DNA from: Tenacibaculum sp.
GTDB lineage: Bacteria > Bacteroidota > Bacteroidia > Flavobacteriales > Flavobacteriaceae
Length of the DNA stretch: 63,437 bases
Assembly: GCA_022448525.1 (NCBI GenBank)
Contig: JAKVCX010000013.1
Span: 1 to 63,437, forward strand
Reading direction: 5' to 3'
In this document: piece after piece, positions 42,898 to 53,665 of the stretch
Layout: each line of letters opens with the position of its first letter
Numbering within the stretch: position 1 is the first letter of the stretch
Notes under the pieces: model-generated
Databases searched by the model: none
What the model was told of the DNA's origin: nothing
Seen by the model: the letters and a program-made list of their open reading frames with translations, nothing else
Made by a program: the position numbers and the translations under genes

Positions 42898-45800
42898 ATG
42901 GAAAATCAAGGATTATACTTAAATGAGTTTGAAAGAGATAATTGTGGAGCTGGATTTATTTGTAACCTGAAAGGGGAGAAATCCAACCAAATTATTCACG
43001 ATGCTCTTGAAATTTTAATAAAGTTAGAGCATAGAGGCGCGGTAAGTTCTGATGGAAGAACTGGTGATGGAGCAGGTATTTTAATTGATATTCCACATGA
43101 GTTTTTCAAGCGAGTATGTAATTTTAGTTTACCTGAAATTAAAGAGTATGCTGTTGGGCAAGTTTTCTTACCAAAAAAATTCAATCAAAGTAGTTATTGC
43201 GAAAAAGTTCTTGAGGAGGAATTTAAAAAACAAGGTTTGCATGTTTTGGGCTGGAGAGATGTTCCAGTGGATACGTCAAACTTAGGTGCAATTGCGGCTA
43301 AAACCCAGCCTAAAATCAAGCAAATTTTTGTAGCTAAAGGAGAAAAAGAGTTAACTGATTTACAATTTAATGCAAAACTTTTTGCTGCTAGAAAGATTAG
43401 CGAACATACAATTGCAAATTCAAAAATATCAGAATGTAATTATTTCTATTTATCAAGTTTATCTACAACAACTTTAATATACAAAGGGTTATTAATGCCT
43501 GAAGATATTGGAAGATTCTATACGGATTTAAAGCAACCAGATTTAGTTACACGCTTAGCATTAGTTCATCAACGTTTTTCAACAAATACTTTTCCTTCAT
43601 GGGACTTAGCTCAGCCTTTTAGATTTATGTGTCACAATGGAGAAATAAATACATTGAAAGGGAATGTGAAAAGAATGATGGCTCGTGAAGAATTAATGGA
43701 GTCTGATTTGTTTGGAAGTGACATTGATAAATTATATCCAATTATTACAAGCGGAAAGTCGGATTCTGCTTCTATGGATATGGCAGTAGAATTGCTATTA
43801 ATGACAGGAAGATCTTTACCTGAAGTGATGATGATGTTAGTTCCAGAGGCTTGGGAGAGAGATAAAACAATGGACGAAGATAAAAAGGCGTTCTATGAAT
43901 ATAATTCTTGTATAATGGAACCTTGGGATGGCCCTGCTTCCGTACCTTTTACAGATGGTAATTTTATTGGTGCAGTTCTAGATAGAAACGGCTTACGTCC
44001 TTCAAGATATACAGTTACCAAAAAAGGAAACGTGGTAATGTCATCTGAAATTGGAGTATTAAATATTAAACCAGAAAATGTTGTAAAACACGGTCGTTTA
44101 GAACCTGGAAAAATGTTTTTGGTAGATATGAATGCTGGTCGAATTATTGAAGATGAGGAAATCAAAACGGATATTGTTTCTAAGCATCCATACAAAAAGT
44201 GGGTTAAAGATCATACGCTTCCATTAGCAGATATTCCTTATACTCAAAATGAGATTATTCAGGAAAAAACTGATTACTACACACGTTTAAGATTATTCGG
44301 ATATACAACTGAAGAAATAGACCATATTATCGCTCCAATGGCCTTAAATGGAAAGGAAGGAATTGGTTCAATGGGGACAGATACACCATTAGCTGTTTTG
44401 TCAGATAAGCCACAGTTATTATATAATTATTTTAAGCAGTTATTCGCACAAGTAACGAATCCTCCATTAGACGGAATTCGAGAAGAAATTATTACAGATA
44501 TTAGTTTAGCAATTGGTTCAGATAGGAATATTTTCGATATCATACCGGAACAAGCAAAGAAACTAAGAATCCAAAATCCTGTTATTTCCAATGAAGATTT
44601 GGATAAGATTAAAAATTTAGAACATGATGATTTTAAGGCAGTCACAATTCCAATGTTATTTCCACTAGAGAAAGGAGTAAATGGTATTGAAAATGCTTTA
44701 GAGGGAATTTTATACAAAGCTACAGTTGCAGTTGAAGATGAAGGTGTAAATGTGATTATTTTATCGGATAGAGGCGTGAATAAAGAGTGGGCACCGATTC
44801 CAGCTTTATTAGCTTGTTCTTACTTACATAATTCAATGTACAGAAAGAAAACACGTTCTAAAATTGGAATTATCATAGAAAGTGCAGAACCGAGAGAACC
44901 ACATCATTTTGCAACATTATTTGGTTATGGAGCAAGTGCAATTAATCCATACATGGTTAATGAAATTATTGCAAGACAAGTAAATAAAGGAATTATAAAA
45001 GATGTAGAAGTAGGAAAAGCAGTAAAGAATTTTAATAAAGCCATTGGAAAAGGTTTATTAAAAATTATGAATAAGATTGGAATCTCTACGTTACATTCTT
45101 ATCGAGCTTCGCAAATTTTTGAAATTCTTGGTTTAAAAAAGACATTTACGGATAAATACTTTCCAGAAACTCCTTCACGTATAGGTGGAATCGGATTGTA
45201 TGTGCTACAAAAAGATATTTACAAACGTTGTACAGAATCATTTAGAGATAAAAATATAGACTCTGTTTTAAATTTAGAAGTAGGGGGAGATTATCGTTGG
45301 AGAAGAAACGGAGAACGACATATGTTTAATCCAACTACTGTATCTAAATTACAGCAAGCAGTTCGTTCTAAAAGCAAAGAGAGTTACAAAGTTTACGCAG
45401 ATAAAATTAACAAGCAGTCTGAAGATTTAATGACGATCAGAGGATTGTTTGATTTTGTTAATCTAGATCCAATTCCAATTGAGGAAGTAGAGCCATGGAC
45501 TGAAATTGTAAAACGTTTCAAAACGGGAGCAATGTCCTATGGATCAATTAGTCAAGAAGCTCATGAAAACTTAGCCATCGCAATGAACAGAATTGGAGGG
45601 AAATCTAATTCTGGTGAAGGCGGTGAAAATAAAGCTAGATTCAAAAAACTTTCGAATGGTGATTCAAAAAATAGTGCAATTAAACAAGTTGCTTCGGGTA
45701 GATTCGGAGTTACAAGTAACTATTTAACAAATGCCAAGGAAATTCAAATAAAAATGGCTCAAGGAGCAAAGCCTGGTGAAGGTGGGCAACTTCCAGGTAA

Positions 45801-47406
45801 AAAAGTTTTACCATGGATCGCAGAAGTTAGAAATTCGACACCTTATGTTGGGTTAATTTCACCACCACCACATCATGATATTTATTCTATTGAAGATTTA
45901 GCACAGTTAATTTATGACTTAAAAAATGCGAATAGAGAAGCTAGAATCAATGTGAAATTGGTTTCTAAAGTTGGAGTAGGAACAATTGCAGCAGGTGTTG
46001 CTAAAGCGAAGGCAGATGTAATTTTAGTATCTGGTTTCGATGGAGGTACAGGAGCTTCACCTTTAACTTCACTAAGACATGCTGGTTTACCGTGGGAATT
46101 AGGAATTGCAGAAGCTCAGCAAACCTTAGTAATGAACAATTTAAGAGGAAGAGTTGTTTTAGAGTGTGACGGACAATTAAAAACTGGTCGTGATGTAGCT
46201 ATTGCTTGTTTGTTAGGTGCAGAGGAGTTTGGTTTTGCAACTGCACCACTAGTTGCCTCAGGATGTATTATGATGCGTCAATGTCATTTAAATACTTGTC
46301 CTGTAGGTATTGCAACTCAAGATCCTGAATTAAGAAAGAATTTTAAAGGAACTCCAGAACACGTTATCAATTTTATGTATTTCGTTGCTGAAGAAGTTCG
46401 CCAAATAATGGCGTCTCTTGGTTTCAGATCGATCAAAGAGATGGTAGGTCAGGTTGAGAAATTAAATGTCAATAAAGCTATAAATCATTACAAAGCGAAA
46501 GGTGTTGATTTATCAGCGATTTTACATAAACCAATTACTGAATCAGATCCAATTTTATTCAATACTGAAAAACAAGATCATAGTTTAGAAAAAGTGTTAG
46601 ATTTTAAAATTGTGGATGATGCGAAAGGAGCAATCAAAAACAAAATTAAGTCTGAGTTTTCTTATGAAATTCAAAATACAAACCGTTCAGTAGGTGCTTT
46701 AATGAGTAATGAAATATCGAAACTTCATGGTGATGAAGGGTTGCCGGAAGACACACTAACATTACGATTTAAAGGATCTGCTGGACAAAGTTTTGGTGCA
46801 TTTGCCACTAAAGGTTTAACCATGATTGTTGATGGAGAAACCAACGATTATCTTGGAAAAGGATTGTCAGGAGCCAAAATTGTGGTAAAAAAACCAAAAG
46901 AAGCAGATTTTATTGCAAAAGATAATATCATCGTAGGAAATGTTTGTTTTTACGGAGCAGTAAATGGTGAAGCCTATGTAAATGGAATCGCTGGTGAACG
47001 TTTCTGTGTTAGAAACTCAGGTATCACTGCTGTTGTAGAAGGAATTGGAGATCATGGTTGTGAGTATATGACTGGAGGTAAAGTGGTTGTGCTTGGAAAA
47101 ACAGGAAGAAATTTTGCTGCAGGAATGAGTGGTGGAATAGCTTATGTTTATGATCCATCTCATCAATTTAGAAATGAGTTATGTAATCTAGAAATGGTCG
47201 AGTTAGTGCATTTAGAAACAGAAAATCAGCATGAATTAAAAGAGCTTATTTCAAATCATGTGAAGTACACAGAAAGCGATCTAGGAGCTACAATTTTATC
47301 AGATTGGGAAGTAAATAAAATGGACTTTATTAAAGTATATCCAACAGATTACAGATTGGCTTTAGAGAGAATAGCAAAAGAAGAATTAACTAAAATTACA
47401 GCATAA
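42898..47406 (+). CDS. gltB: Glutamate synthase, large subunit
   Basis: 1502 residues from the ATG at 42898 (an earlier TTG adds 9 atypical residues). The class II amidotransferase nucleophile is Cys16 in [16 protein letters not shown], exposed after removal of the short propeptide. Next come the central domain, the FMN/synthase domain ([35 protein letters not shown]), the 3Fe-4S cysteines in [15 protein letters not shown] and the C-terminal beta-helix GXGXG region ([20 protein letters not shown]). It makes two glutamates from glutamine and 2-oxoglutarate. Followed 4 bp later by gltD. Confidence 0.98.
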   Translation: MENQGLYLNEFERDNCGAGFICNLKGEKSNQIIHDALEILIKLEHRGAVSSDGRTGDGAGILIDIPHEFFKRVCNFSLPEIKEYAVGQVFLPKKFNQSSYCEKVLEEEFKKQGLHVLGWRDVPVDTSNLGAIAAKTQPKIKQIFVAKGEKELTDLQFNAKLFAARKISEHTIANSKISECNYFYLSSLSTTTLIYKGLLMPEDIGRFYTDLKQPDLVTRLALVHQRFSTNTFPSWDLAQPFRFMCHNGEINTLKGNVKRMMAREELMESDLFGSDIDKLYPIITSGKSDSASMDMAVELLLMTGRSLPEVMMMLVPEAWERDKTMDEDKKAFYEYNSCIMEPWDGPASVPFTDGNFIGAVLDRNGLRPSRYTVTKKGNVVMSSEIGVLNIKPENVVKHGRLEPGKMFLVDMNAGRIIEDEEIKTDIVSKHPYKKWVKDHTLPLADIPYTQNEIIQEKTDYYTRLRLFGYTTEEIDHIIAPMALNGKEGIGSMGTDTPLAVLSDKPQLLYNYFKQLFAQVTNPPLDGIREEIITDISLAIGSDRNIFDIIPEQAKKLRIQNPVISNEDLDKIKNLEHDDFKAVTIPMLFPLEKGVNGIENALEGILYKATVAVEDEGVNVIILSDRGVNKEWAPIPALLACSYLHNSMYRKKTRSKIGIIIESAEPREPHHFATLFGYGASAINPYMVNEIIARQVNKGIIKDVEVGKAVKNFNKAIGKGLLKIMNKIGISTLHSYRASQIFEILGLKKTFTDKYFPETPSRIGGIGLYVLQKDIYKRCTESFRDKNIDSVLNLEVGGDYRWRRNGERHMFNPTTVSKLQQAVRSKSKESYKVYADKINKQSEDLMTIRGLFDFVNLDPIPIEEVEPWTEIVKRFKTGAMSYGSISQEAHENLAIAMNRIGGKSNSGEGGENKARFKKLSNGDSKNSAIKQVASGRFGVTSNYLTNAKEIQIKMAQGAKPGEGGQLPGKKVLPWIAEVRNSTPYVGLISPPPHHDIYSIEDLAQLIYDLKNANREARINVKLVSKVGVGTIAAGVAKAKADVILVSGFDGGTGASPLTSLRHAGLPWELGIAEAQQTLVMNNLRGRVVLECDGQLKTGRDVAIACLLGAEEFGFATAPLVASGCIMMRQCHLNTCPVGIATQDPELRKNFKGTPEHVINFMYFVAEEVRQIMASLGFRSIKEMVGQVEKLNVNKAINHYKAKGVDLSAILHKPITESDPILFNTEKQDHSLEKVLDFKIVDDAKGAIKNKIKSEFSYEIQNTNRSVGALMSNEISKLHGDEGLPEDTLTLRFKGSAGQSFGAFATKGLTMIVDGETNDYLGKGLSGAKIVVKKPKEADFIAKDNIIVGNVCFYGAVNGEAYVNGIAGERFCVRNSGITAVVEGIGDHGCEYMTGGKVVVLGKTGRNFAAGMSGGIAYVYDPSHQFRNELCNLEMVELVHLETENQHELKELISNHVKYTESDLGATILSDWEVNKMDFIKVYPTDYRLALERIAKEELTKITA

Positions 47407-47410
47407 TATT

Positions 47411-48874
47411 ATGGGAGAATTAGGCGGATTTAAAAAGTACGGAAGAAAGCAAGAACATAATAATGCTGTAGTTGATAGAGTTCAAAATTATAAAGAGTTC
47501 ACAGCTCCATTGTCTGAGGAGGAACAGCAGAAACAAGGTTCTCGCTGTATGGATTGTGGAATTCCTTTTTGTCATAGTGGTTGTCCTTTGGGAAATTTTA
47601 TTCCAGATTTTAATGACATGGTTCATAAAGGTGAATGGAGAAAGGCATTAGAAATTTTGCAAGCAACAAATAATTTTCCTGAGTTTACAGGTAGATTATG
47701 TCCAGCTCCTTGTGAAAAGGCTTGTGTTTTAGGAATTATTGATGAACCTGTAGCAATTGAAAATATTGAAAAATATATAGTAGAAAAGGGTTTTGAAAAA
47801 GGTTGGATAAAAGCAAAACGTCCGAGTTACAGATCGGGTAAAACTGTTGCTGTAGTAGGCTCTGGGCCAGCTGGCTTGGCTGCAGCTCAACAATTAAATA
47901 GAGCTGGACATATTGTAACTGTTTTTGAAAGAGAAGATAAATTGGGAGGATTGTTACGATATGGTATTCCAAACTTCAAACTGGAGAAAGAAGTTATCGA
48001 TCGTCGTATCAAAATATTAGAAGAAGAAGGAGTTAACTTCAAAACAAATTCAAATATTGGTGTAAATATTTCTGTGGAAGATTTGAAAGAATTCGATGCT
48101 ACCGTATTGTGTGGTGGAGCAACACAGGAAAGACATTTACCAATTCCTGGTTCAGATGCTAAAGGAGTTCATCAAGCAATGGATTTCTTAACACGTCAAA
48201 CAAAGGCTTTATTCAATTCTGATTTAGAAAGCGAAGTCATTAGTGCTAAAGGTAAAAATATAATTGTTATTGGAGGAGGAGACACAGGTTCAGATTGTAT
48301 CGGTACATCAAATCGTCATGGTGCAAAATCCGTGACTAATTTTGAAATTATGCCAAAACCACCTGAGGCTAGAAGTGAAAAAACACCTTGGCCTTTTTGG
48401 CCACTACAGCTTAAAACAAGTTCTTCACATGAAGAAGGTTGTGATCGTAATTGGTTGATAAATACAAAGGAGTTTATCAAAAATGAGAAAGGTGAACTTA
48501 TAGCATTAAAAACTGTTGAAGTAGAGTGGAAGTTAATTCCTGGTGAACGTCCTCAATTAATAGAGAAAGAGGGTACTGAAAAAACATGGCCTTGTGATCT
48601 GGTTTTCTTAGCATTAGGTTTTACTGGTCCAGAGAAAACATTACCTCAAAAACTAGGTTTAATTCAAGATATTCGATCAAACATTAAAGCGAGTATTCAT
48701 AATTACCAAACGAATGTTCAGGGAATATTTACAGCGGGTGATATGAGAAGAGGTCAATCGTTAATTGTTTGGGCAATTTCAGAAGGAAGACAAGCCGCTC
48801 ATCATGTAGATGCTTATTTAATGGGAAGTTCAAGTTTACCTCTAAAAGATGCGAATGATTTATTAAGTGCATAA
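47411..48874 (+). CDS. gltD: Glutamate synthase, small subunit
   Basis: 487 residues. N-terminal cysteines for two 4Fe-4S clusters (SRCMDCGIPFCHSGCPLGN and GRLCPAPCEKACVLGI) are followed by an FAD-binding VAVVGSGPAGLAAAQQL, an NADPH-binding IIVIGGGDTGSDCIGTS and the closing GIFTAGDMRRGQSLIVWAIS. It passes electrons from NADPH to GltB. End of the nitrogen block; the ilv leader begins about 50 bp past its stop. Confidence 0.98.
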   Translation: MGELGGFKKYGRKQEHNNAVVDRVQNYKEFTAPLSEEEQQKQGSRCMDCGIPFCHSGCPLGNFIPDFNDMVHKGEWRKALEILQATNNFPEFTGRLCPAPCEKACVLGIIDEPVAIENIEKYIVEKGFEKGWIKAKRPSYRSGKTVAVVGSGPAGLAAAQQLNRAGHIVTVFEREDKLGGLLRYGIPNFKLEKEVIDRRIKILEEEGVNFKTNSNIGVNISVEDLKEFDATVLCGGATQERHLPIPGSDAKGVHQAMDFLTRQTKALFNSDLESEVISAKGKNIIVIGGGDTGSDCIGTSNRHGAKSVTNFEIMPKPPEARSEKTPWPFWPLQLKTSSSHEEGCDRNWLINTKEFIKNEKGELIALKTVEVEWKLIPGERPQLIEKEGTEKTWPCDLVFLALGFTGPEKTLPQKLGLIQDIRSNIKASIHNYQTNVQGIFTAGDMRRGQSLIVWAISEGRQAAHHVDAYLMGSSSLPLKDANDLLSA

Positions 48875-48933
48875 CATTTTTTTGAAAATGATTAGGATAT
48901 ATCAAAAATAATTAGCAATCTTTGTGACAACAA

Positions 48934-48999
48934 ATGAGAAAACAAATTTTAAATATCATTTCTATTATTGTCGTTGTGATTATTATTTCACAAGGATAA
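48934..48999 (+). CDS. ilv leader peptide 1 (21 aa, Ile/Val-rich)
   Basis: ATG AGA AAA opens a 21-codon frame whose product has the run NIISIIVVVIIIS: eight isoleucines and three valines of 21 residues. A charged start, a block of the regulatory amino acids, and a stop just before a terminator are the textbook signs of an attenuation leader peptide. The ATG lies 10 nt after the TTTG of a possible -7 box. A ribosome starved for Ile-tRNA or Val-tRNA would stall in this run. Confidence 0.8.
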   Translation: MRKQILNIISIIVVVIIISQG

Positions 49000-49000
49000 C

Positions 49001-49066
49001 GGAAGTGTATTTGTAAATTTTAAAACATAAAATCAAAAGGCTTCCTAAATTTAGGAAGCCTTTTTT
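49001..49066 (+). terminator. Attenuator 1: terminator with a possible competing antiterminator
   Basis: The terminator is AAAAGGCTTCCTAAA and TTTAGGAAGCCTTTT (49035-49064), a 30-bp perfect palindrome followed by T. GGAAG at 49001-49005, directly after the leader 1 stop, can pair instead with CTTCC at 49041-49045, with ATTTT/AAAAT (49017-49033) nested between. A ribosome at the stop codon would cover GGAAG and favour termination. The competing pairing is short. Confidence 0.7.
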
Positions 49067-49077
49067 AGTTTAAACAT

Positions 49078-49140
49078 ATGAACTTAATTCAGAACATCGT
49101 AATTATCATTATTGTCATTATTAACTCACCACCGAGTTGA
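49078..49140 (+). CDS. ilv leader peptide 2 (20 aa, Ile/Val-rich)
   Basis: ATG AAC TTA opens a 20-codon frame; after MNLIQN the product continues IVIIIIVIIN and ends SPPS. It has eight isoleucines and two valines. The frame is out of step with and unrelated in codons to leader 1, so it is not a simple recent duplicate. The last Ile codon (49120-49122) and the following Asn and Ser codons form region 1 of the attenuator hairpin set, and the stop codon lies within region 2. Confidence 0.85.
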   Translation: MNLIQNIVIIIIVIINSPPS

Positions 49141-49198
49141 TACAGATAGTTATTGTTCTATAAAAAGCCTGTATCTAACTCAGATACAGGCTTTTTTT
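49121..49198 (+). terminator. Attenuator 2: complete 1:2 / 2:3 / 3:4 alternative structures
   Basis: Region 1 TTAACTC (49121-49127) pairs with region 2 GAGTTGA (49134-49140). Region 2 extended, GAGTTGATACAG (49134-49145), pairs instead with region 3, CTGTATC-(T)-AACTC (49169-49181), twelve pairs with one bulge: the antiterminator. Region 3 also forms the terminator with region 4: AAAAAGCCTGTATCT (49162-49176) and AGATACAGGCTTTTT (49182-49196), then T. Ribosome stalling on Ile codons masks region 1, freeing region 2 to pair with 3; complete translation masks region 2 and permits termination. Confidence 0.88.
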
Positions 49199-49349
49199 AT
49201 TGATGTGAACACCATGGTTAAAAACAGTTAAAACACTGATAAGTAAGTGTTTAAGTGTTTTTAAAAGCGATTAAGAATCATAGGTTGATAAAATATAGAA
49301 AGTGTATAAAAAAAGGATAAAATAAATTCGATTAACTAATTAATAAACA

Positions 49350-50237
49350 ATGTATTTCAACGATCAAAGTGTAGTTTTTTATAACGGGAAATTTGTAAAG
49401 GCTAAGGAAGCTTCTTCAGACTTATACAGTCAAAGTTTACATTACGGTAATGGTGTGTTTGAAGGAATTAGATCTTATAAAACAGACAATGGAGCTAGAA
49501 TTTTTAAATCGTACGATCACTATAAACGATTAAAATTTGGAGCAGAGGTAATGAATATAAATCTTGAGTATTCTGAAGAAGAGTTAACAGAAATCACTTA
49601 CAAATTACTGGAGTTAAATAATTTGGAGGATGCCTACATTCGTCCATTAATTACAACAGGAGCAAATATGAGTTTGCTTACTTCTCAGGAAACAAATGTG
49701 GTCATTCAATGTTGGGAATGGGGAAAATACATGGGAGATAAATTATTGAAAGTGAAAACTTCAAAGTTTCAAAGACCAAATCCAAAATCTTGTTTTGTAG
49801 AAGCTAAAGTAACAGGTCATTATGTAAACTCAATTTTGTCTACTAATGAGGCAAAAAGTGAAGGTTACGATGAAGCATTGTTATTAGATATGAATGGAAA
49901 TGTAGCCGAATGTTCTGGTGCTAATATTTTCATGCAAAAAGATGGAAAGTTGTATACACCACCAAGAGGTCATATCATGGCCGGTATTACAAGAGCAACT
50001 ATAATAGAGATCTGTCAAGAAGAAGGAATTCCAGTTGAGGAGAAGTTTTTCACTCTTGAAGAATTAAAATCAGCCGATGCTTGTTTCTTTACTGGTACAG
50101 CAGCAGAAGTGGTTGGATTACAATCATTAGACGAATATGAATTTCCAATGAAATGGGAAGAAACACATGGATTTGAATTGATGAAATTATATAAAGCAGA
50201 AGTTTTAGGACAAAGAGTTAAAGAAAACGCATTATAA
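49350..50237 (+). CDS. ilvE: Branched-chain amino acid aminotransferase
   Basis: 295 residues of a fold-type IV PLP aminotransferase: the N-terminal [17 protein letters not shown], the PLP lysine in [14 protein letters not shown], and the phosphate-binding [19 protein letters not shown] with [11 protein letters not shown]. It interconverts Ile, Leu and Val with their oxo-acids using glutamate, the last step for all three. First gene of ilvEDBNCA; ilvD begins 1 bp after its stop. Confidence 0.95.
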   Translation: MYFNDQSVVFYNGKFVKAKEASSDLYSQSLHYGNGVFEGIRSYKTDNGARIFKSYDHYKRLKFGAEVMNINLEYSEEELTEITYKLLELNNLEDAYIRPLITTGANMSLLTSQETNVVIQCWEWGKYMGDKLLKVKTSKFQRPNPKSCFVEAKVTGHYVNSILSTNEAKSEGYDEALLLDMNGNVAECSGANIFMQKDGKLYTPPRGHIMAGITRATIIEICQEEGIPVEEKFFTLEELKSADACFFTGTAAEVVGLQSLDEYEFPMKWEETHGFELMKLYKAEVLGQRVKENAL

Positions 50238-50238
50238 A

Positions 50239-51915
50239 ATGGAACTGAATAAGTTTAGTAAACGAGTAACACAAGATGATACACAACCTGCGGCACAGGC
50301 AATGTTGCACGCAATTGGATTATCAAAAGAAGATTTACAAAAGCCATTTGTTGGAATCGCAAGTACAGGATACGAAGGAAATCCTTGTAACATGCATTTA
50401 AATGACTTGGCAAAATTGGTGAAAAAGGGAACCGAAAATGTCAATTTAGTTGGATTAATATTTAATACCATTGGAGTTTCAGATGGAATTTCGATGGGAA
50501 CACCTGGTATGCGCTATTCGTTACCATCTAGAGATGTAATTGCAGATTCTATGGAAACTGTAGTTCAAGCCATGTCTTATGACGGTTTGGTTACAGTAGT
50601 GGGTTGCGATAAAAACATGCCAGGTGCTTTAATGGCAATGCTAAGACTAAATAGACCTTCGGTTCTTGTGTATGGAGGAACAATTGCTTCTGGATGTCAT
50701 GAAGGTCAAAAGTTAGATGTTGTTTCAGCTTTTGAAGCATGGGGAAGTAAAGTTGCGGGTACAATTACACAACAACAATATCAAAGTGTTATTGAAAAAG
50801 CTTGCCCAGGAGCAGGAGCTTGTGGAGGAATGTATACTGCGAATACAATGGCTTCTGCTATTGAAGCTTTAGGAATGAGTTTACCTTATAATTCTTCAAA
50901 TCCAGCGATTAGTGATGATAAGGAAAATGAATCAGTAAAAGCAGGTGAAGCTTTACGAGTGTTATTAGAAAAGGACATTAAGCCATCTGATATTGTTACG
51001 AAGAAATCTCTTGAAAATGCAGTTCGTTTAGTCACTGTAATGGGAGGTTCTACAAATGCGGTATTACATTTTTTAGCTATTGCTAAAGCTGCAGATGTAC
51101 AATTTACTCTTGAAGATTTTCAACGTATTTCAGATGAAACTCCATTTTTAGCCGATTTAAAACCTAGTGGAAAATATTTAATGGAAGATGTTCATAAGGT
51201 TGGAGGAACACCAGCTGTTTTAAAATATCTTTTAGAGAAAGGATTGGTTCATGGAGATTGTTTAACGGTTACAGGAAAAACATTAGCTGAGAATTTGGCA
51301 GAAGTTCCAAGTTTAACAGATGGACAAGAAGTTATTAAACCTGTACATAATCCTATAAAAGAAACTGGACATTTAAGAATGCTTTATGGAAATCTTGCAA
51401 AAGATGGTTCTGTGGCGAAAATTACAGGTAAAGAAGGATTGTATTTCTCAGGAAAAGCAAAGGTTTTTGAAGGTGAATATGCAGCTAACGACGGAATTAA
51501 AAACGGAGAAGTAGAAAAAGGTGACGTCGTTGTAATCCGTTACGAAGGTCCAAAAGGAGGACCTGGAATGCCAGAAATGTTAAAACCTACAGCTGCTATA
51601 ATGGGAGCTGGTTTAGGAAAAGAAGTAGCATTAATTACAGATGGTAGATTTTCTGGAGGAACACATGGTTTTGTAGTTGGTCATATTACACCAGAGGCGC
51701 AAGAAGGTGGAGTATTAGCATTAGTTAAAGATGGAGATATTATTTCTATTAATGCTCAAACTAATACGATAAACCTTGAGGTTTCAGATGAAGAATTAGC
51801 TCAAAGAAAGAAAGAATGGAAAGCTCCTCCATTAAAAGTAAAAAGAGGAGTATTATATAAATATGCAAGAACAGTAGCATCGGCATCTAATGGATGTGTA
51901 ACCGATGAATTTTAA
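50239..51915 (+). CDS. ilvD: Dihydroxy-acid dehydratase
   Basis: 558 residues, the family's usual size. Fe-S cysteines lie in MHL-flanked [29 protein letters not shown] and [31 protein letters not shown] and the C-terminal [20 protein letters not shown] are diagnostic. It dehydrates 2,3-dihydroxy-isovalerate and -methylvalerate. ilvB follows after 11 bp. Confidence 0.97.
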   Translation: MELNKFSKRVTQDDTQPAAQAMLHAIGLSKEDLQKPFVGIASTGYEGNPCNMHLNDLAKLVKKGTENVNLVGLIFNTIGVSDGISMGTPGMRYSLPSRDVIADSMETVVQAMSYDGLVTVVGCDKNMPGALMAMLRLNRPSVLVYGGTIASGCHEGQKLDVVSAFEAWGSKVAGTITQQQYQSVIEKACPGAGACGGMYTANTMASAIEALGMSLPYNSSNPAISDDKENESVKAGEALRVLLEKDIKPSDIVTKKSLENAVRLVTVMGGSTNAVLHFLAIAKAADVQFTLEDFQRISDETPFLADLKPSGKYLMEDVHKVGGTPAVLKYLLEKGLVHGDCLTVTGKTLAENLAEVPSLTDGQEVIKPVHNPIKETGHLRMLYGNLAKDGSVAKITGKEGLYFSGKAKVFEGEYAANDGIKNGEVEKGDVVVIRYEGPKGGPGMPEMLKPTAAIMGAGLGKEVALITDGRFSGGTHGFVVGHITPEAQEGGVLALVKDGDIISINAQTNTINLEVSDEELAQRKKEWKAPPLKVKRGVLYKYARTVASASNGCVTDEF

Positions 51916-51926
51916 ATCACAACAAC

Positions 51927-53660
51927 ATGGAAACGAAAGCAAAAACAAGTACAGCTAAAGGTGTAAAAACTAATGTGACTATTTCGGGTGCTGAAGCGGT
52001 CATTAAATGTTTGTTGGCAGAAGGAGTCGATTTGTTATATGGTTACCCTGGAGGTGCAATTATGCCTGTTTATGATGAATTATTTAAGTATCAAGAAGAA
52101 TTACATCATGTGTTAACACGTCATGAACAAGGAGCAACTCATGCTGCTCAAGGTTATGCGAGAGCAACAGGAAAAGTAGGAGTTGCTATTGCTACATCTG
52201 GACCAGGAGCTACGAATTTAATTACAGGTATTGCAGATGCGCAAATAGATTCTACTCCTATGGTTTGTATTACAGGTCAGGTTGCAGAACATTTATTAGG
52301 AACTGATGCCTTTCAAGAAACAGATATCGTAGGAATATCTACACCAGTAACAAAATGGAATTATCAAATTACAAAAGCTTCAGAAATTCCTGAAGTATTT
52401 GCTAAAGCATTTTATATCGCTCGTTCTGGAAGACCGGGCCCAGTATTAATTGATATTACAAAAAATGCTCAATTCGAAGAATTTGAATTTTCTTATGAGC
52501 AATGTACTTCAGTTAGAAGTTATAAAGCTGTTCCTAAGTTAGAGTTAGAATCGGTACAAAAAGCAGCAGATCTTATTAATAATGCTAAAAAGCCTTTTGT
52601 AGTTTGGGGACAAGGAGTAATTCTAGGAAAGGCGGAAGAAGAGTTTAAAGCATTTATAGAAAAAGCAGGATTACCTTCTGCGTGGACAATTTTAGGAGCG
52701 TCAGCCTTACCTACTTCGCATGAACTGAATGTAGGAATGGTAGGAATGCATGGAAATTATGGTCCAAATAAACTTACAAATGAATGTGATGTATTAATCG
52801 CAGTAGGAATGCGTTTCGACGATCGTGTAACTGGAGATTTAAATCGCTATGCAAAACAGGCTAAGGTTGTTCATTTTGAAATTGATCCAGCTGAAATAGA
52901 TAAAAACGTTAAGGCAGATGTCGCCGTACTTGGAGATGCTAAAGAAAGTTTACAAGCAGTACTTCCTTTGTTAGCAAAGAAAGATCATAAAGATTGGCTT
53001 CAAGAGTTTAGAAATCATGATGCAATTGAGTTTGATAAAGTCATTAAAAATGATTTATACCCAACCAAGGAAGGATTGACTATGGGAGAAGTAATGAGAG
53101 AAATCAATGCGGCTTCTAAAGGAAATGCAATTATAGTTTCAGATGTAGGACAACATCAAATGATTGCATGTAGATATGCAGATTTTAATCAATCTAAAAG
53201 TAATATTACTTCTGGTGGATTAGGAACCATGGGATTTGCATTACCAGCTGCCATTGGAGCAAAAATGGGAACTCCAGAAAGAGAAGTTGTTGCAGTCATT
53301 GGAGACGGAGGTTATCAAATGACTATTCAGGAATTAGGAACCATTTTACAAACTAAAGCAGCGGTGAAAATTGTAGTTCTTAACAATGAATTCCTAGGAA
53401 TGGTACGTCAGTGGCAACAGTTGTTTTTTGATAAACGTTACGCGTCAACTACAATGACGAACCCTGATTTTGTAGCTATCGCAAAAGGATATCATATTCC
53501 TGCAACTCGAGTTACGAAAAGAGAGGAATTGGCAAGTGCTGTTTCAGAAATGATGCAGTCTGAAGATGCATACTTTTTAGAAGTATGTGTAGAGAAAGAA
53601 GATAATGTATTTCCAATGATTCCAACGGGATCATCAGTTTCAGAAGTTAGATTAAGCTAA
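51927..53660 (+). CDS. ilvB: Acetolactate synthase, large catalytic subunit
   Basis: 577 residues. ThDP-dependent: the catalytic glutamate is in LTRHEQGATHAAQGYARATG, the FAD region includes GMRFDDRVTGDLNRYA, and the ThDP-binding motif is AVIGDGGYQMTIQELGTILQ ending at LNNEFLGMVRQWQQ. It forms acetolactate or acetohydroxybutyrate from pyruvate with pyruvate or 2-oxobutyrate. The partner ilvN starts 5 bp later. Confidence 0.97.
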   Translation: METKAKTSTAKGVKTNVTISGAEAVIKCLLAEGVDLLYGYPGGAIMPVYDELFKYQEELHHVLTRHEQGATHAAQGYARATGKVGVAIATSGPGATNLITGIADAQIDSTPMVCITGQVAEHLLGTDAFQETDIVGISTPVTKWNYQITKASEIPEVFAKAFYIARSGRPGPVLIDITKNAQFEEFEFSYEQCTSVRSYKAVPKLELESVQKAADLINNAKKPFVVWGQGVILGKAEEEFKAFIEKAGLPSAWTILGASALPTSHELNVGMVGMHGNYGPNKLTNECDVLIAVGMRFDDRVTGDLNRYAKQAKVVHFEIDPAEIDKNVKADVAVLGDAKESLQAVLPLLAKKDHKDWLQEFRNHDAIEFDKVIKNDLYPTKEGLTMGEVMREINAASKGNAIIVSDVGQHQMIACRYADFNQSKSNITSGGLGTMGFALPAAIGAKMGTPEREVVAVIGDGGYQMTIQELGTILQTKAAVKIVVLNNEFLGMVRQWQQLFFDKRYASTTMTNPDFVAIAKGYHIPATRVTKREELASAVSEMMQSEDAYFLEVCVEKEDNVFPMIPTGSSVSEVRLS

Positions 53661-53665
53661 AGGTT

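Larger units (their letters stand above)
48875..49349 (+). promoter_or_regulatory. Leader of the ilv operon with two tandem attenuators
   Basis: In order: a TTTG box (48921-48924), leader peptide 1 (48934-48999), terminator 1 (49035-49066), leader peptide 2 (49078-49140), terminator 2 (49162-49198), and a third weaker hairpin (49230-49262) before ilvE at 49350. Each terminator must be passed for RNA polymerase to reach ilvE. Described part by part in the following entries. Confidence 0.85.
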
